A stretch of 64,000 nucleotides of DNA, from assembly GCA_018902385.1 (NCBI GenBank), contig JABSSW010000076.1, forward strand, positions 88,803 through 152,802. The letters are read 5' to 3'. Under the pieces are notes generated by a model. It was given only the letters and a program-made list of their open reading frames with translations. It was not told the DNA's origin and did no database searches. How positions within the stretch are numbered: position 1 is the first letter of the stretch; every line of letters begins with the position of its first letter. Source of the stretch: Physcia stellaris. Its lineage: Eukaryota > Ascomycota > Lecanoromycetes > Caliciales > Physciaceae. A program made the position numbers and the translations under genes. Below are positions 49,801 through 62,350 of this stretch, in pieces.

Positions 49801-52800
49801 TATAATTTATATTTTGCGATATTTTTCGAAATAATCAAAATTAAAAATATAATTGCGAAAATTGACAGATCGTCACAATCATTTAATCGCGACAATTCAA
49901 ATTTTTCGCAATATAATTATTTTTGATGTTAAATTGAAATTCGAAATATAACAAAATATTCGAAATAAAATCAAATTAATTAACGTCGTATTTCGATTGC
50001 ATTTGAATCGATTTGAATATTTGTAAATTATTTTCGATCGTGTTCAATGATTTCAACAACAATTAAATGATATCAAAAATGAATATTGACAATATTTAAA
50101 TACGATTTATGAATCGTACGATCGCGAAAGTTTTCAACATTTCGATACAATTTGCGAAATTTTTACAATTAACGTAATTGCAAAAAATTATATATTGTTT
50201 AACATCGAATCAAATTTGTATTAAATTTAATTTGTTTTCAATCATATTTTTATTTTTTGTCAATTTTTGATTTTATTTAAATATATTTTTTATTGCAATT
50301 TTCGTTTTCGATTTTTATAAATCGAAAAAAACAAAACAAATCGTAAAAAAAAAAATGAACAATAAAAAAAACAAAAAAATCAATTGAAAAATATTTCGAA
50401 TACGAAAAATGAATTGAAAATAAAAAATGAATTATTAACAAAAAATAAATTGAAAACGAATAATAAAAAATAAATAAAAAACGAAATAAAAACAAAAAAT
50501 GAAAAATAAATGAAAAATAAATTGAAAACGAAAAAATTAAACAAATAAAAAATTGTCGTTGTTGCGACGATTCGTACAACGATATTAACGTTAATACAAT
50601 TGATATTTTGAATCGAATTAATAGCAAAATATCGATTTTTTGAAAAATTGTACGTTGATCGTTTTTATAATTCGTTACGTTAATTTTTAATACAAATCAT
50701 TAAATCAAAATGTTTTTTTATTTGTATTAATAATTTATTTTGATTTAATTTAATAAAAAATTGCAAATAATAAAATTCATAAAAATACATTTCGATTATC
50801 GCGATTTTTCAAAAATTGTTAAAACATTGAATCAAAACATTGACAGAAATTTTTGTTTGTTGATCAATCATTGATCGATGTTTGTCAATTGAAATTGATT
50901 ATCGTATGTAAATTAATGTTTTTTGCTTATAAACAAATTTCGTTTCATAAAATTAATACAATTTTTTACATTTTTTTTGTTTTTAGCAATATGATAACAT
51001 TATCGTTACAATCAATCGTCATTTTGCATCATTGATTGCATCGTGACAATCAACATACAAAACATTTTGTCGATTTAATTTTTAATTTGTTTGTTTTTGT
51101 TTTATCAAAATCTTTGTGTTTTCGTCGTTTTGTTATTTTATTCGATGATTTTATCATTTCATTTTTCGAAAATTTTTCGATCGATTTTCATCAATTGACA
51201 TTGTTTAAATATTTTTTTTTGTTTGTTTTTTTCGATTACGTTTGTTAATCTGTTTGTGAAAACTTTTCAAAAAATTTTTCACATTTTGCTTATCGACTAT
51301 TCGATTCGTATTGAAAAATCTTTTACATTTTGTTTGTCAACAAATTTTCGACAAACAATTTCAATTTGACGTTTTCGAATTTTGTTTTGTTATCAAAACT
51401 TTTCAACATTGTTTTTCAATTTGACGTTTTTCGTAAAATCGATCATCGATACGCTACAATTATTTCAAACGAATTACGATTCATTTTTGACGTTATCGTT
51501 TTTACAAATTTTCGATCAATTGTGATACGTCGACAAATTCGTGACAATAAAACATTTTTTGTCAAATTATTTGTTTATTTTTCGAAATGAATTACAATCA
51601 AATCAAATTTTCGAATTGTTGCGAAAATTTTTTACAATCAAATTGTTGAATATCGTCAAATTCAAATTTATCGCAACTTTTTACATTTCAAAATTGATGA
51701 AATTAATTCGACGTTCAATAATAACATCGATAACACGTCAAAACGAAAATCATTTATTATTTCAAATGTTTTACGTATATCACGTCGATATCAAAACGTT
51801 AACGATACATTTATCATTCGTCAACGTTTTAAATTTGACGAAACAATGTTCATATTTAACGTATTATCGTTGACAAATTCAAAAACATCGATCAACGTTA
51901 ACAACAATTTTGTTGACATCGATTTCGATGTCATTGATTCGATTGATATTCGACAAACGTTTAATTCACAAAAATCGTCAATTACAATTGAAAAAATAAT
52001 AAAAAACGATTTCAACATGTTTGATCAATTCGTATTTTGAAATCAATAACGTATCGAATTAAAAAAATGATTATTTTTGTCGTCACGTTTGTTATACGTG
52101 AAATTGTCACGTCAACATTCAATGATAATGACGTTGTCAATAATAATGATAACGAAAAAACGATGATTTAATTTCAATTGATGTCAACTTTTCACAATTT
52201 GACAATGTTAACGATTGAAAATCGAAAAATATGAATTTTTTGATTCGAAATATGAAAATTTAATTTACATCGACGATTCAATCGTTAATGTTAATCGTCA
52301 CGTATTTTATCGAGATATTTATGTTTTTATCGACAAATTAAAAAATATGACATCGTTACGTAAAAAAAAAAAAAATAAATTACGCATCGTTATTTCGCAA
52401 TGTTTACGTGACATTGTTTTGATATAACATTTTGCGAAATTGTCAAATTTCGAAAAAAATTGTTTCGAAATCGTGTTACGTTGATTAATTAATACGATGT
52501 TTTGATTGTCAAATTTAAAAACAAACGTCAAAAATTGTCGAAAAATTACAACGTTTTCGTTACATCATGTTTGTCGCACGAAATGCACGCAATTCGCGTT
52601 TTTATATTTAAAAAAAAAATTTCGACATGTTAAATCGATTGAATTAAATTCAATTTTCAATCAATTCATCATGACGTGAAATAATTCCGATTGAAAATTT
52701 CGTCAACATGTGTCAAAATCAAATTTTGATGTCATTATACGTCAATTTCTCGAAAAATTGAATAAAAAAATCGAAATATAATATGACATGATTAAATATT

Positions 52801-52889
52801 GCGATCGAAATCAATTTCGAAATCAATTTTTCGATAATAATAATAATCGAAAATCAAATTCAGATAGAATTTTTCTATAATAAAATATT
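46820..52889. repeat. AT-rich, RIP-like mutated DNA (right of chromovirus)
   Basis: Continuation of the desert split by the chromovirus. In 47,041-47,340 a hand count gives 32 C: 18 CpG, 13 CpA, 1 CpT, 0 CpC. Two stretches, 51330-51873 and 52215-52427 on +, read as longer protein-like frames and may derive from a gag-type polyprotein, but no domain can be named. Confidence 0.7.
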
Positions 52890-52989
52890 TCTTAAAATCG
52901 CTTAACGCGAATGATCGACCGAAAAGAATTCTGATCAATTCTGCGTTCGTATTTGTTAAAGTCGATAACTCTCATCAATTGAAAATTCA

Positions 52990-53440
52990 AGTTCTCAATC
53001 GAGACATACGTCAAGATCACCTTCAAACGCTTCAATAATTTGCAATTATTTCGCATTTTGCACATCAAGCAACAATCACATATGATTTTCATGTATTCAG
53101 TCAAAGTTGTAGAACAGAATCAGCGCATTTCAACGTTGCAAAAATAATAAAAATCGACTCATTATCGCAATAGTTTTGACGTTTCGAAAACTTCGTCGTT
53201 GTCAAATCGTCAATTGAGATGTTTGCGAAAATGTTTTCGCTCAATTCTTCGAAATCTGTACAGTTACTTCGCATCTTGCATTTCAATCAACAATCTCATA
53301 TGATTTTCGCGTATCTAGTCAAGATTATAAAACAGAATAAGCGCATTTCAACGCTTCAAAAATTGTACAAATCGATTCATTGTCGCAATAGTTTTGAGAA
53401 TTCGAAGATTACGTCGTTGTCAAATTTGTGTCTGCTGAAA
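52990..53440. repeat. two tandem ~219-bp repeats in a less mutated island
   Basis: TTCGCATTTTGCAC at 53050 and TTCGCATCTTGCAT at 53269 head two similar units that share CATATGATTTTC, GCGCATTTCAACG and ATAGTTTTGA at the same spacing. Similarity extends upstream to about 52,990. CT, CC, AG and GG dinucleotides are frequent here, unlike the surroundings (island about 52,890-53,720). On the minus strand both units encode a short Cys-rich string (CKMRNNC, CKMRSNC). No gene is assigned. Confidence 0.65.
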
Positions 53441-53799
53441 TGTGTTGCGTTCGATTCTCGGCGATGTCTGCAGCGTTTCAATGCGATTTCGATCATAACT
53501 CAATGCGCACTCGATGAATATTCGATATTATTGATTATTTGAATAGAGCTCATAATGAGCTTCAAAATGAGTTTTCGTTTGTATATTTTACTTATTGAGT
53601 GTAAATGTTATTAAGATGCGAAGTCGTTGACATCGCAAAGCAATTGCGAAATGTCGATTTTCGCAATCTTATCAGATTCAAATCTAATTCTGAAGTTCTG
53701 CATGGAATTTTTTTGAAAAAATTCACGAGCAGCCTTGTAACAATAATAATAAACAAAATTCTAAAAATGATCGTGTCGATAATCGAATTAATAATTATT

Positions 53800-54378
53800 A
53801 TATTTATCAATCGACGTTTCAACAATTTCGTTTCGACAATTTTTCATATCAAAATCGAATTTATCAAAATAATCAACAATCAAACGATCGTCAATCACAA
53901 CGCGTTTTGTCATTCGAAAAACAATTATTTCAAATTATCGACGAAAACGTGTCAAATTCGCGAAAAAAATTTTCACGAAACGTTCAATCATTTGTTGATA
54001 ACAATCGATCAAATAATAACAACAATATTCGTCAAAAAACAAAATTTACGTTTTTGATGAAAAAAACGAAAATGAAATTATTGAAAAGTTTGTTGAAAAT
54101 TTCAACAATAATCAGAACGTTTTCTATTCGCAAAATTTCAATTATTATGATTCGAATTACGAATTTGACGATTTTGAAAACGACGTTTTCGCAATTTATT
54201 TCGTGATTTTTACGTTTGCAATTGAATGTCGTCGATATTACAAAACATTCGAATTCAATAATCAATTACACGTTCATTTACACATCGATTGTCAAAGTGA
54301 ATTGCGAAAAATTTTCACAATTTTAATCGTCGAAATTTCGTTTATTGTTGTCATCAAAATTTTTAACATGTGAATCGT
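53800..54378 (+). pseudogene. degenerate gag-like retroelement remnant
   Basis: An Asn/Gln-rich string is followed by a frame with NQNVFYSQNFNYYDSNYEF and then ECRRYYKTFEFNNQLHVHL, which resembles the C2H2-like finger often found between gag and protease in fungal gypsy polyproteins. It ends where LTR A begins, so it may be a separate, older element truncated by insertion of A. Confidence 0.45.
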
Positions 54379-54605
54379 TGTTACGAACATGTCTGACAGA
54401 TAAATTTGACAAATAAATAGTTAATATGATATGTGATCGAGTAACGAATTATGTTTTAATTTTACGTCGGAATTCACGTGATTGAAAATTTGACGTCGCA
54501 TATTGTTTGCAATTTCAACATTTTATATTTATTTGTTTTTGCAAATTTACTGTTTTCGTTTAATTAATCAATCAATACAATCATACAAACACGATTCATG
54601 ATATT
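54379..54605 (+). repeat. 5' LTR of element A
   Basis: Begins TGTTACGAACATGTCTGAC and ends around CACGATTCATGATA. It aligns over its whole length with 60019-60243 and, inverted, with 60329-60564. The exact 3' border is uncertain by several bases. Confidence 0.82.
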
Positions 54606-57403
54606 ACAATAAATTTTTAATTTTTATCGTTCGTCGTGATACGCGAACGTTCAAAAATAAAATTTCAAATCGATCAAATTTTTCGTGCGAAACAAACGAC
54701 GAAAAGTTTTTTTGACGAAACAAACAACAAAAATCGTATAATTACAAATCGAATTTATACGCAAACGACGAAATTTTCGACGATAAAAACGACAAAAACG
54801 ACGACGATTTTTTTTATTTTTTTTATTTCTCGAAATGATTCGAAATCATTATGATATAATTCAATTCAATTTTTTGCGTCAGAATTTGAATATCGACAAA
54901 ATGCAACAAAACATTGAACATATGTTGACGAATTTTCAGAAAATCGACGAAAAATTCACGATTCGTTACAAATTTCGTCAATTTTTTTTACGTTAAACGT
55001 TGTGTCGAATCAAAACGACGATATTACATATTTTTTGAATATAAAAATCGTTCGTCAATTGAAATATTGAATTCAACATTATTTCAACGATTTTTTGAAC
55101 GTATTCAACGATTTACGTTTCGATCGAAACAAATACGTGATCGTTTTAAAAAAATTCATCAATTCGTCAAAATTTACAAAATTCAAAAACAAAATTTATT
55201 CGAAATCGACAACGTTTTCGAAAAAATGCACGACAAATTTAAAACGTCAAGAAATGAAAAAAAAAAAACGAATTATAATTCAATCGAAAAAATTTGACAA
55301 ACGTGTCGAATATGACGATTTGATAAAATCGAATGAAATTCGTCGTTTCGAACGCGTTTTTAATTTCGATTTAAATGAAAATTCAAACAATATCGACGAT
55401 GACGAGAAAAATTTGTTGATGACGATTCGATCGTTACAAATTTTATTAAATTTTCGAAAAAAAAAAACGCACGAACAAATATTTCAATTTCGAAAAATTC
55501 ACGAACGATGTGAATTTTGATTGATTCACGTAAAAAATTAACGTTTACGATAAATTCACGATCAACAACGATTGATACGAAATTGTTCGATTTATGATCA
55601 CGACAATAATTGATTGAATTGAAAAAAAAAACGAAATATATTCAATTTTGTCGATACAACAATTTGAATTATTTCGAAAATAAAATAATGATAATCAATT
55701 TTCTCGAAAACATTTATGAAAATTCAAATCATCAACGCAACGTACGTTGAAAATATCGAAATTTGATCATGTTTGACATTCAAATTTTTCAATTTTTTTA
55801 TTCGAATTTTTATCGTTTGAATATTCAAATCAATTTTGATCAATTTACATTTAAAAAATTTGATGAACAAATTTATCATGTCGTTGAAACAAACTTTGAA
55901 CAATTTGTTTCGTCATCATTTCATTTTGCTCGCGTAAAAATGACATTTAACAAATGTATAACGATTTGATCAATATTCGAAAAAAAAATTCGCATTCGAA
56001 TTCAAAAATCAATTTTCGTAATTTTCAAATCGACGTTTGTTGTTTCAATTGCAATTTCGTTTGTCAAATCAATCACATCGACGTTTTTCGTTAAATTCAA
56101 AAACGATCATAAACATGATTCGATTATCGATCAATTGATTGTCACGAACAAATATTTCACGTATGAAAAATTCGATCACAATTGAAAATTTTGTTTCAAC
56201 GTCAACAAATTTCAAAAACGTCAATGACATAAATTACAAATACATCAATTGAATTTTGATATCGATTCGAGCGAATTTGATTCGAAAAATTGACAATTCA
56301 CGTCAAAAACGCGATTGATGAATGTTTAAAAAAAAATTTTATTCACGATGATAATATGTTTGATTTTTTCATTAAACGATTTTTAATCATTATTTGTACG
56401 TTATCATTCAACGATAATAAACATAAATTAAAAATTTTAATAAACATTGATGCAATCGATTATGCGTTGAAATTGATAAAAAAATCGCGCAATTTGTATG
56501 CAACATGTTGAATATAAAATTCGTATTTTTATTGAAATCGAAATCATTGATTGAATTCGACGATTATCATGTTTTTTTTATAATTTACGCGATATATTTC
56601 AAATTGACGATAAAATTACATTTCGAATTGATTGTTTTTTTGTTAATTATTGATTTCGATAATTTTTCGATAATTTTAAAAAAAATCGTGAATGAACAAA
56701 CATGAAATCATATTGAACATGATTTACGATAAATTGATTTTCAAATCGTTCAAATGTAATTATCACGACAACATATTCAATCAAACGATTTAAATTCGTC
56801 GTTTGAAAATTTTCAAATCAAATCGTCGATAAAATGTATCTAATTGACGTCGCGACGTTGTATTATTTCAAAAAAACAATATTGAACACATAACGACGAT
56901 GATGTTTCGATATATCATTTTACAACGATTCAAAATTAAATTTTTATTTTTTATTGTTGAAAATGAATCAAATGCATTCGATTCGAAATGTTTCGAATAT
57001 TCAATTCATTCAAAAATCGATGACGACGACGAATCATCAACAATTGAATCAAATAATTCAAAAATTGATATTACGATTGTTACGAAAACGACATTCGTCA
57101 AAAAAAAAATTGAAAAATCAACGCAATAAACGATGAAAAACGAAAAAACAACAATTCGAATTTTCGTCATTTTCAAAATTGAATTTTGACGATTCGATAA
57201 ATATCGTTATGATTGATGAAAATTTTTTTTTTGTTGATCGAAATCAAAAATCGAAAACAAAAAATTCAATGTTTTTCAATTACGATCAATCAAATCGATT
57301 TCGCATTCAAAACAATGCAAACGAATTTTGAATCGTTGAAAATCGCGATCATAATTAAAAAATTTTAAAACATGAACAAATCAAATCAATATTCGAACGC
57401 ATA

Positions 57404-57844
57404 ATGAAAAAAATATCAAAATATTTTCGACATTTATCAAAAATATTCGATTTTCAAAAAATTATCAAATTGTTTTTTCATAAATCGTACGATCACAAAA
57501 TTGAATTTTTGAACGATAACAATTTTTTATTTCGCAATCGAATGTATTTTTTATTCGAATTCAAATTTAAAAAATTCAAAAAATATTTGAAAAAAAATTT
57601 GCAAAAAAAATTTATCGTATTTAATCAAACGACATATGTTTCATTTGTTTTATTTGCGATCAAATTCAATAATCAATTACGTTTGTGTGTGAATTATCGT
57701 CGATTCAATTATATCACGAAACGTAATCGATATTTTATTTTTTTGATCGAAAAAATTTTGATCAAAATTCAAAATTGCAAATATTTGATCAAACTGAATA
57801 TCATATCAATTTTCAATAAATTTCGAATGAATGAAAAAAAATGA
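57404..57844 (+). pseudogene. reverse transcriptase remnant of element A
   Basis: Readable RT landmarks: SYDHKIEFLND, then [32 protein letters not shown] and CKYLIKLNIISIFNKFRM. Expected Pro positions are Phe, and the Asp of the conserved L-D-I block is Asn. These are G-to-A or C-to-T outcomes. Confidence 0.85.
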
Positions 57845-58371
57845 AAAATTTATCACGTTCGTCATTTTTATGAAATCGTATAAATATCGAATATTATTTT
57901 TTGAATTAATCAACGATTTTGCAAATTAACAACATTACATGAATGATTTTTTGTTCAATTTTTTGAACGAGTTCTGTCAAATTTATTTGAATAACATATT
58001 CGTTTACAACAAATTAAAAAAAAAAAACATATCGTGCACGTTCGAACAATATTGAAAAAATTCAAAAAAATCGATTTACAAATGAATATTGAGAAATGCG
58101 AATTTTTAAAAAAAAAATAATTTTTTTAAACGTTATATTTTCGATGAATGATTTTCGCATGAATTCAAAAAAAAAATACAAATCATAATTGATTGAACAC
58201 GATTTACAAATTTCAAGAAAATAAAAATTTTCGTGAATTTCGTTAATTTATATCGACGTTTCATTCGTGATTTTTCGAAAAAAATTAAAATTTTCATTCG
58301 AATGATCAAAAAATTCGTAAAATTCGAATGAATTACGAAAACAAAAAATTTTCAATTTATTCAAAAAAACG

Positions 58372-58593
58372 ATGATCGAAATTTTTATATTTCGTCATTA
58401 CGATAAAATCAAACAAATCATTTTAAAAATCGATTTTTTAAATTACGTCAATGCGAAAATGTTATCGCAATACGATGACGAAAAAATTTTACATTTCGTT
58501 GTTTTTTACAATCGAAACATGATTTCAATCGAATACAATTACGAAATTTATAACAAAAAAATATTGATCATTATTCGTTGTTTGAAACATTGA
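58372..58593 (+). pseudogene. RNase H remnant of element A
   Basis: Reads FRHYDKIKQIILKIDFLNYV, then LSQYDDEKILHFVVFYNR, NYEIYNKKILIIIRCLKH, which follows the gypsy RNase H pattern (bait segment, catalytic strand, YDKELLAI block) with Glu-to-Lys and Pro-to-Phe changes. Confidence 0.82.
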
Positions 58594-59114
58594 CGTTCGA
58601 AATTCGAAAACATTGAAAAATTCATTAAAATTTTCATTGATTACAAAAATTTGAAAATTTTCATAATTTCGAAAAAATTAATTTTTCGTCAAATTCGTTG
58701 AATCGAAATTTTATCGAAATTCAACATCGTCATTCAATTTCAATTTGAAATTCAAAACGTCAAAATCGACATTTTGATTCGTATGTCGAATTCAAAATTC
58801 AAAAACGATAATGACGAACGACATCAATATAAAAAACAAATATTGTTTATTTCGAAACGATTCGAAATTCATGTCGTCGAATTTGACGAATCAATTTACG
58901 AACGAATTTTCGTCGTCAACAAAACAAACGACGATTGCAAAACATATCGTGAAATATTCAATCAAAATTTCATTTTCGTATGAATTTTTCGTCGAATTTT
59001 ATTTCGTATGTCATTTAAAAAGCAATTTTTGATCGTTAAAACGAAAAATATCACGAACACAATGCAAAACATTTTCGATTATATACGAGTTCACGTCGAA
59101 ATAATTCAAAAAAA

Positions 59115-59327
59115 ATGACGACGCAAATCAACAAACATCGCAAAATCGTGAAATACGTCGAAAAAAAACGTTTTTTTTTGAATCGACGAAACATCAAAAT
59201 CGTTAAATTATTCGACAAATTCGATGACAAAAAATTGAATTCATTCAAAATGTTACAACGTCGAAACAATTTTTTCAATTTGAATTATCTGAAACAATGC
59301 GAATTTACGATGTTTTTTCATTGTTGA
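59115..59327 (+). pseudogene. integrase C-terminal tail remnant of element A
   Basis: INKHRKIVKYVEKKRFFLNR followed by KLFDKFDDKKLNSF corresponds to the integrase tail after the catalytic core. The same stretch occurs inverted at 61395-61583 in copy B. Confidence 0.78.
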
Positions 59328-60018
59328 TTTTTTCGCAAAAATTTTTGCGATTTTTCGAAAATCAAATCAACAAATTATTCGATTCTGTTATAGTCAACGA
59401 GAATATCGAATAAAAAATGAACGATGTTTTAAAATTTCGATATCATTACGATCGTTTTTAATATCGCGTCAATTGATCGAATTGATCGCATAATCGAATT
59501 TAATATTACGTCGATAACGATGAATTCGATAACGTTCGTGACGTAATAAATAATTATTATCGAAATCATTTTATCGTCGCAAATTCGAAATCATTCAAAA
59601 TTACAATTTTTTTCAAATTGAATTCAAGATTCATTTGCGAATCGTCGTCGTTTTCGAAAAAATCGTCGTTTTGATTTTTATTGAAATTACATTCGATTAA
59701 AATTTGAAAATTTCGAATTCGATACATTCATTTGAATTTTTATTGTTTCGATTTTCAAAATTTTCAAATTTTTTATTATCGTTTCGATGTTGTTTACAAT
59801 CAGAATTTATATCACATAAAAAGTTGAATCGTGTCAAAAACATTTTCAAAAATTGTTGTCAAATTTTATCGAACGTTGAAACAATAACAAAACATCAAAA
59901 AATAAAATTTGATGATCGTGAAATTTCTGAATTTTGCAAACATTCAAATCAATTCATAAAATTTTTAAAATTTCGAAACAACAACAAATCGTCGAGACGA
60001 CGTTTGCGAAAAAAAAAA

Positions 60019-60243
60019 TGTTATGAAAATATTTGACAAATAGATTTGACAAATAGATAATTAATATGATATGTGATCGAAACGAATTATGTTTTAATTT
60101 TACGTCGAAATTAACGTGATTGAAAATTTGACGTCGCATATTGTTTGCAATTTCAACATTTTATATTTATTTGTTTTTGCAAATTTATTGTTTTCGTCTA
60201 ATTAATCAATCAATACAATAATACAAACACGATTCATGATAAT
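60019..60243 (+). repeat. 3' LTR of element A
   Basis: TGTTATGAAAATATTTGAC... CACGATTCATGATA; similar to 54379-54605 throughout. It is preceded by an A-rich tract (60008-60018) that fits a mutated polypurine tract. Confidence 0.82.
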
Positions 60244-60328
60244 CGTGATCGAAATTTTTCGAATTGATTTCTTGTCGAAAATTTCAATTTTTTTGAAAAA
60301 ATCGAAATCAACAAATTTAATCAAAACT
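60244..60328. other. 85-bp spacer between the facing 3' LTRs
   Basis: AT-rich sequence between copy A's 3' LTR and copy B's inverted 3' LTR; no feature recognised. Confidence 0.5.
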
Positions 60329-60564
60329 ATCATGAATCGTGTTTGAGTAAACGTAATATTAATTAACTAAACAAAAACAATAAATTTGCAAAAACAAATA
60401 TGTACAAAATGATAAAATTGTAAACAATGTGCGAACGTCAAGTTTCAAATCACGTTAATTTCGTCAAAAAATTAAAACATAATTCGATTCAAACATATTT
60501 GTTTAATCATTTATCATATCAATTATTTATTTGTCAAATTTATTTGTCAAACATGTTCGTAACA
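60329..60564 (-). repeat. 3' LTR of element B
   Basis: Reverse complement of the A LTRs: reads on the minus strand TGTTACGAACATGTTTGAC... AACACGATTCATGATA. Confidence 0.82.
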
Positions 60565-61394
60565 TTATTTTTTTTTTCGCGAACGTCGTCTCGACGATTC
60601 GTTGTTGTTGCGAAATTTGAAAATTTTGTTGAAAATTTTGTTGAATCAAATTGTATAATTGCAAAATTCAAAAATTTCACGATCATCATTTTTCATTTTT
60701 TAATATTTTAATGTCATTTCAACGTTCGATAAAATTTAACGACAATTTTGAAAATGTGTTTTTGACACGATTCAATTTTTCATGCGATGTAAATTTTGAC
60801 TGTAAATAACATCGAAAAATAATAAAAATTGAATTGTTGAATAAAAATCGTAAAATCAAAAACAAATGAATGAAAATTGAATTCGTGATTTTCAAATGTT
60901 AATCGAAAATAATTTCGATTAATGTTAACATGACGATTTTTTTCGAAAACGACGACGATTCGTTGAAAAATCTGATTCGTTAATCGCGATTTGAAATATT
61001 GAAATCAACGTTTTGAACGATTTTGAATTTGTTGTCGTGAAATGAATACGATGAAAATCGTTCATCACGTCGCGAACATTATCGAATTTTTCGTTATCGA
61101 CATAATATCACGTTCGATCATGAAATCAATTCGATCAATTAATACGATATTGAAAACGATTGTAATAATATCGAAATTTCAAAATATCGTTCATTTCTCA
61201 TTCGAAATTCTCGTTGACTATAACGAAATCGAAAAATTCGTTAATTTGATTTTCGAAAAATCACGAAAATTTTTGCGAAAAAATCAACAATGAAACACAT
61301 CGTAAATTCGCATGATTTTTGATAATTCGAATCGATAAAAATTGTTCATACGTTTTAATATTTTGTACGATTTTAATTTTTGTCATCAAATTTG

Positions 61395-62099
61395 TTAAAA
61401 CGATTTGATCGTTTTGATGTTTCGTCGATTCAAAAAAACGAAATTTTTTTCGACGTATTTCACGATTTTTCGATATTTGTTGATTTGAACGATTATACGT
61501 TTTTGAATCATTTTTGCATGATTTCGTACGTAATTGAAAATATTTTGTATTGTATCGATGATATTTTTTGTTTTAACGATCAAAAATCACTTTTTCGTTG
61601 TAACATACGAAATAAAATTTGATAAAAAATTCATACGAAAATGAAAATTTTTATTGATAAAAAATGATAATAATTTTGTTGTTGCAAATATCGCGTTATT
61701 GTTTGCAAATTCGATCATGAATAATCAAACGTTTCAATCGTTTTGCATGTAATTGCAATATTGTCGCAATTGTTTTTCGATATTTTGATTGATTTTTTCG
61801 ATTTGTTTATCGATTTTTGAATGAAAAACGATAAAAAATTTACATTTGATGTCGAAAATTTTGCAAAATGTTTGTCAAACGAATGATATAAATTGAAATT
61901 TTCGATTTAACGTTATAAAAAAAAATAATTCATGCGTACGAAACACGTAATTGATAAATATTTTGATCGTGATTTTCGCATTTGTATTTTCATCGTCGAC
62001 GATGCAAAACACGTAATAACGTTTTTTATTAAATTTGTCAATTATCGTGCAAATGACGTTGTGATCGTAAACGTCGAACAATTCGATAATGAAATTCAT
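61395..62099 (-). pseudogene. integrase core and tail remnant of element B
   Basis: The core reads MNFIIELFDVYDHNVICTII, then KKRYYVFCIVDDENTNAKI and FRTHELFFFITLNRKFQFISF, which follows the gypsy integrase order (first Asp region, second region before PQF). Both Asp positions appear as Asn (MNF and LNR), as G-to-A change would give. The tail INKYRKIVKYVEKNFVFLNR follows at 61,583. Confidence 0.75.
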
Positions 62100-62350
62100 A
62101 AATATGTCGATTCAACGTTGCAAAAAAATAATCAAAAAATGAATAAATTTTTTTTTTCGATTTCGAAAAATTTTCGTACGTTGATATTCATAACAATTGC
62201 GTACGTATCGACGAACGAATTTGCGCATGTTGAATCAATAATAATCGTAACGTATAAAATTTTTCATACGATTGAAATTTGAATGTTTTGAAATCGAAAA
62301 TTAATGAATTTTTTTGAAAAATTAACGAATAAAAAAACGTCGACAAGCAT

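Larger units (their letters stand above)
54379..60243 (+). mobile_element. gypsy-type LTR retrotransposon copy A, RIP-like mutated, internally deleted
   Basis: About 5.9 kb between two direct LTRs. Internal order on +: gag-like frames (54,640-55,520), a protease-like ILINIDAIDYA (56,290-56,511), RT (57,404-57,844), RNase H (58,372-58,593), then integrase C-terminal tail (59,115-59,327). The integrase core seen in copy B is missing: only about 130 bp separate the RNase H linker (ending 58,983) from the tail. Substitutions are those expected from C to T before pyrimidines, e.g. Pro to Phe, Glu to Lys, Gly to Asn, Ala to Ile, while Gln and CGA-Arg persist. Confidence 0.82.

Noticed and set aside
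48212-52531. numerous 60-110 codon frames in the desert
   Set aside because: They arise from AT-rich DNA in which stop-generating CAA/CGA changes did not occur; amino-acid strings are Phe/Ile/Asn/Lys-biased and no domain is identifiable.
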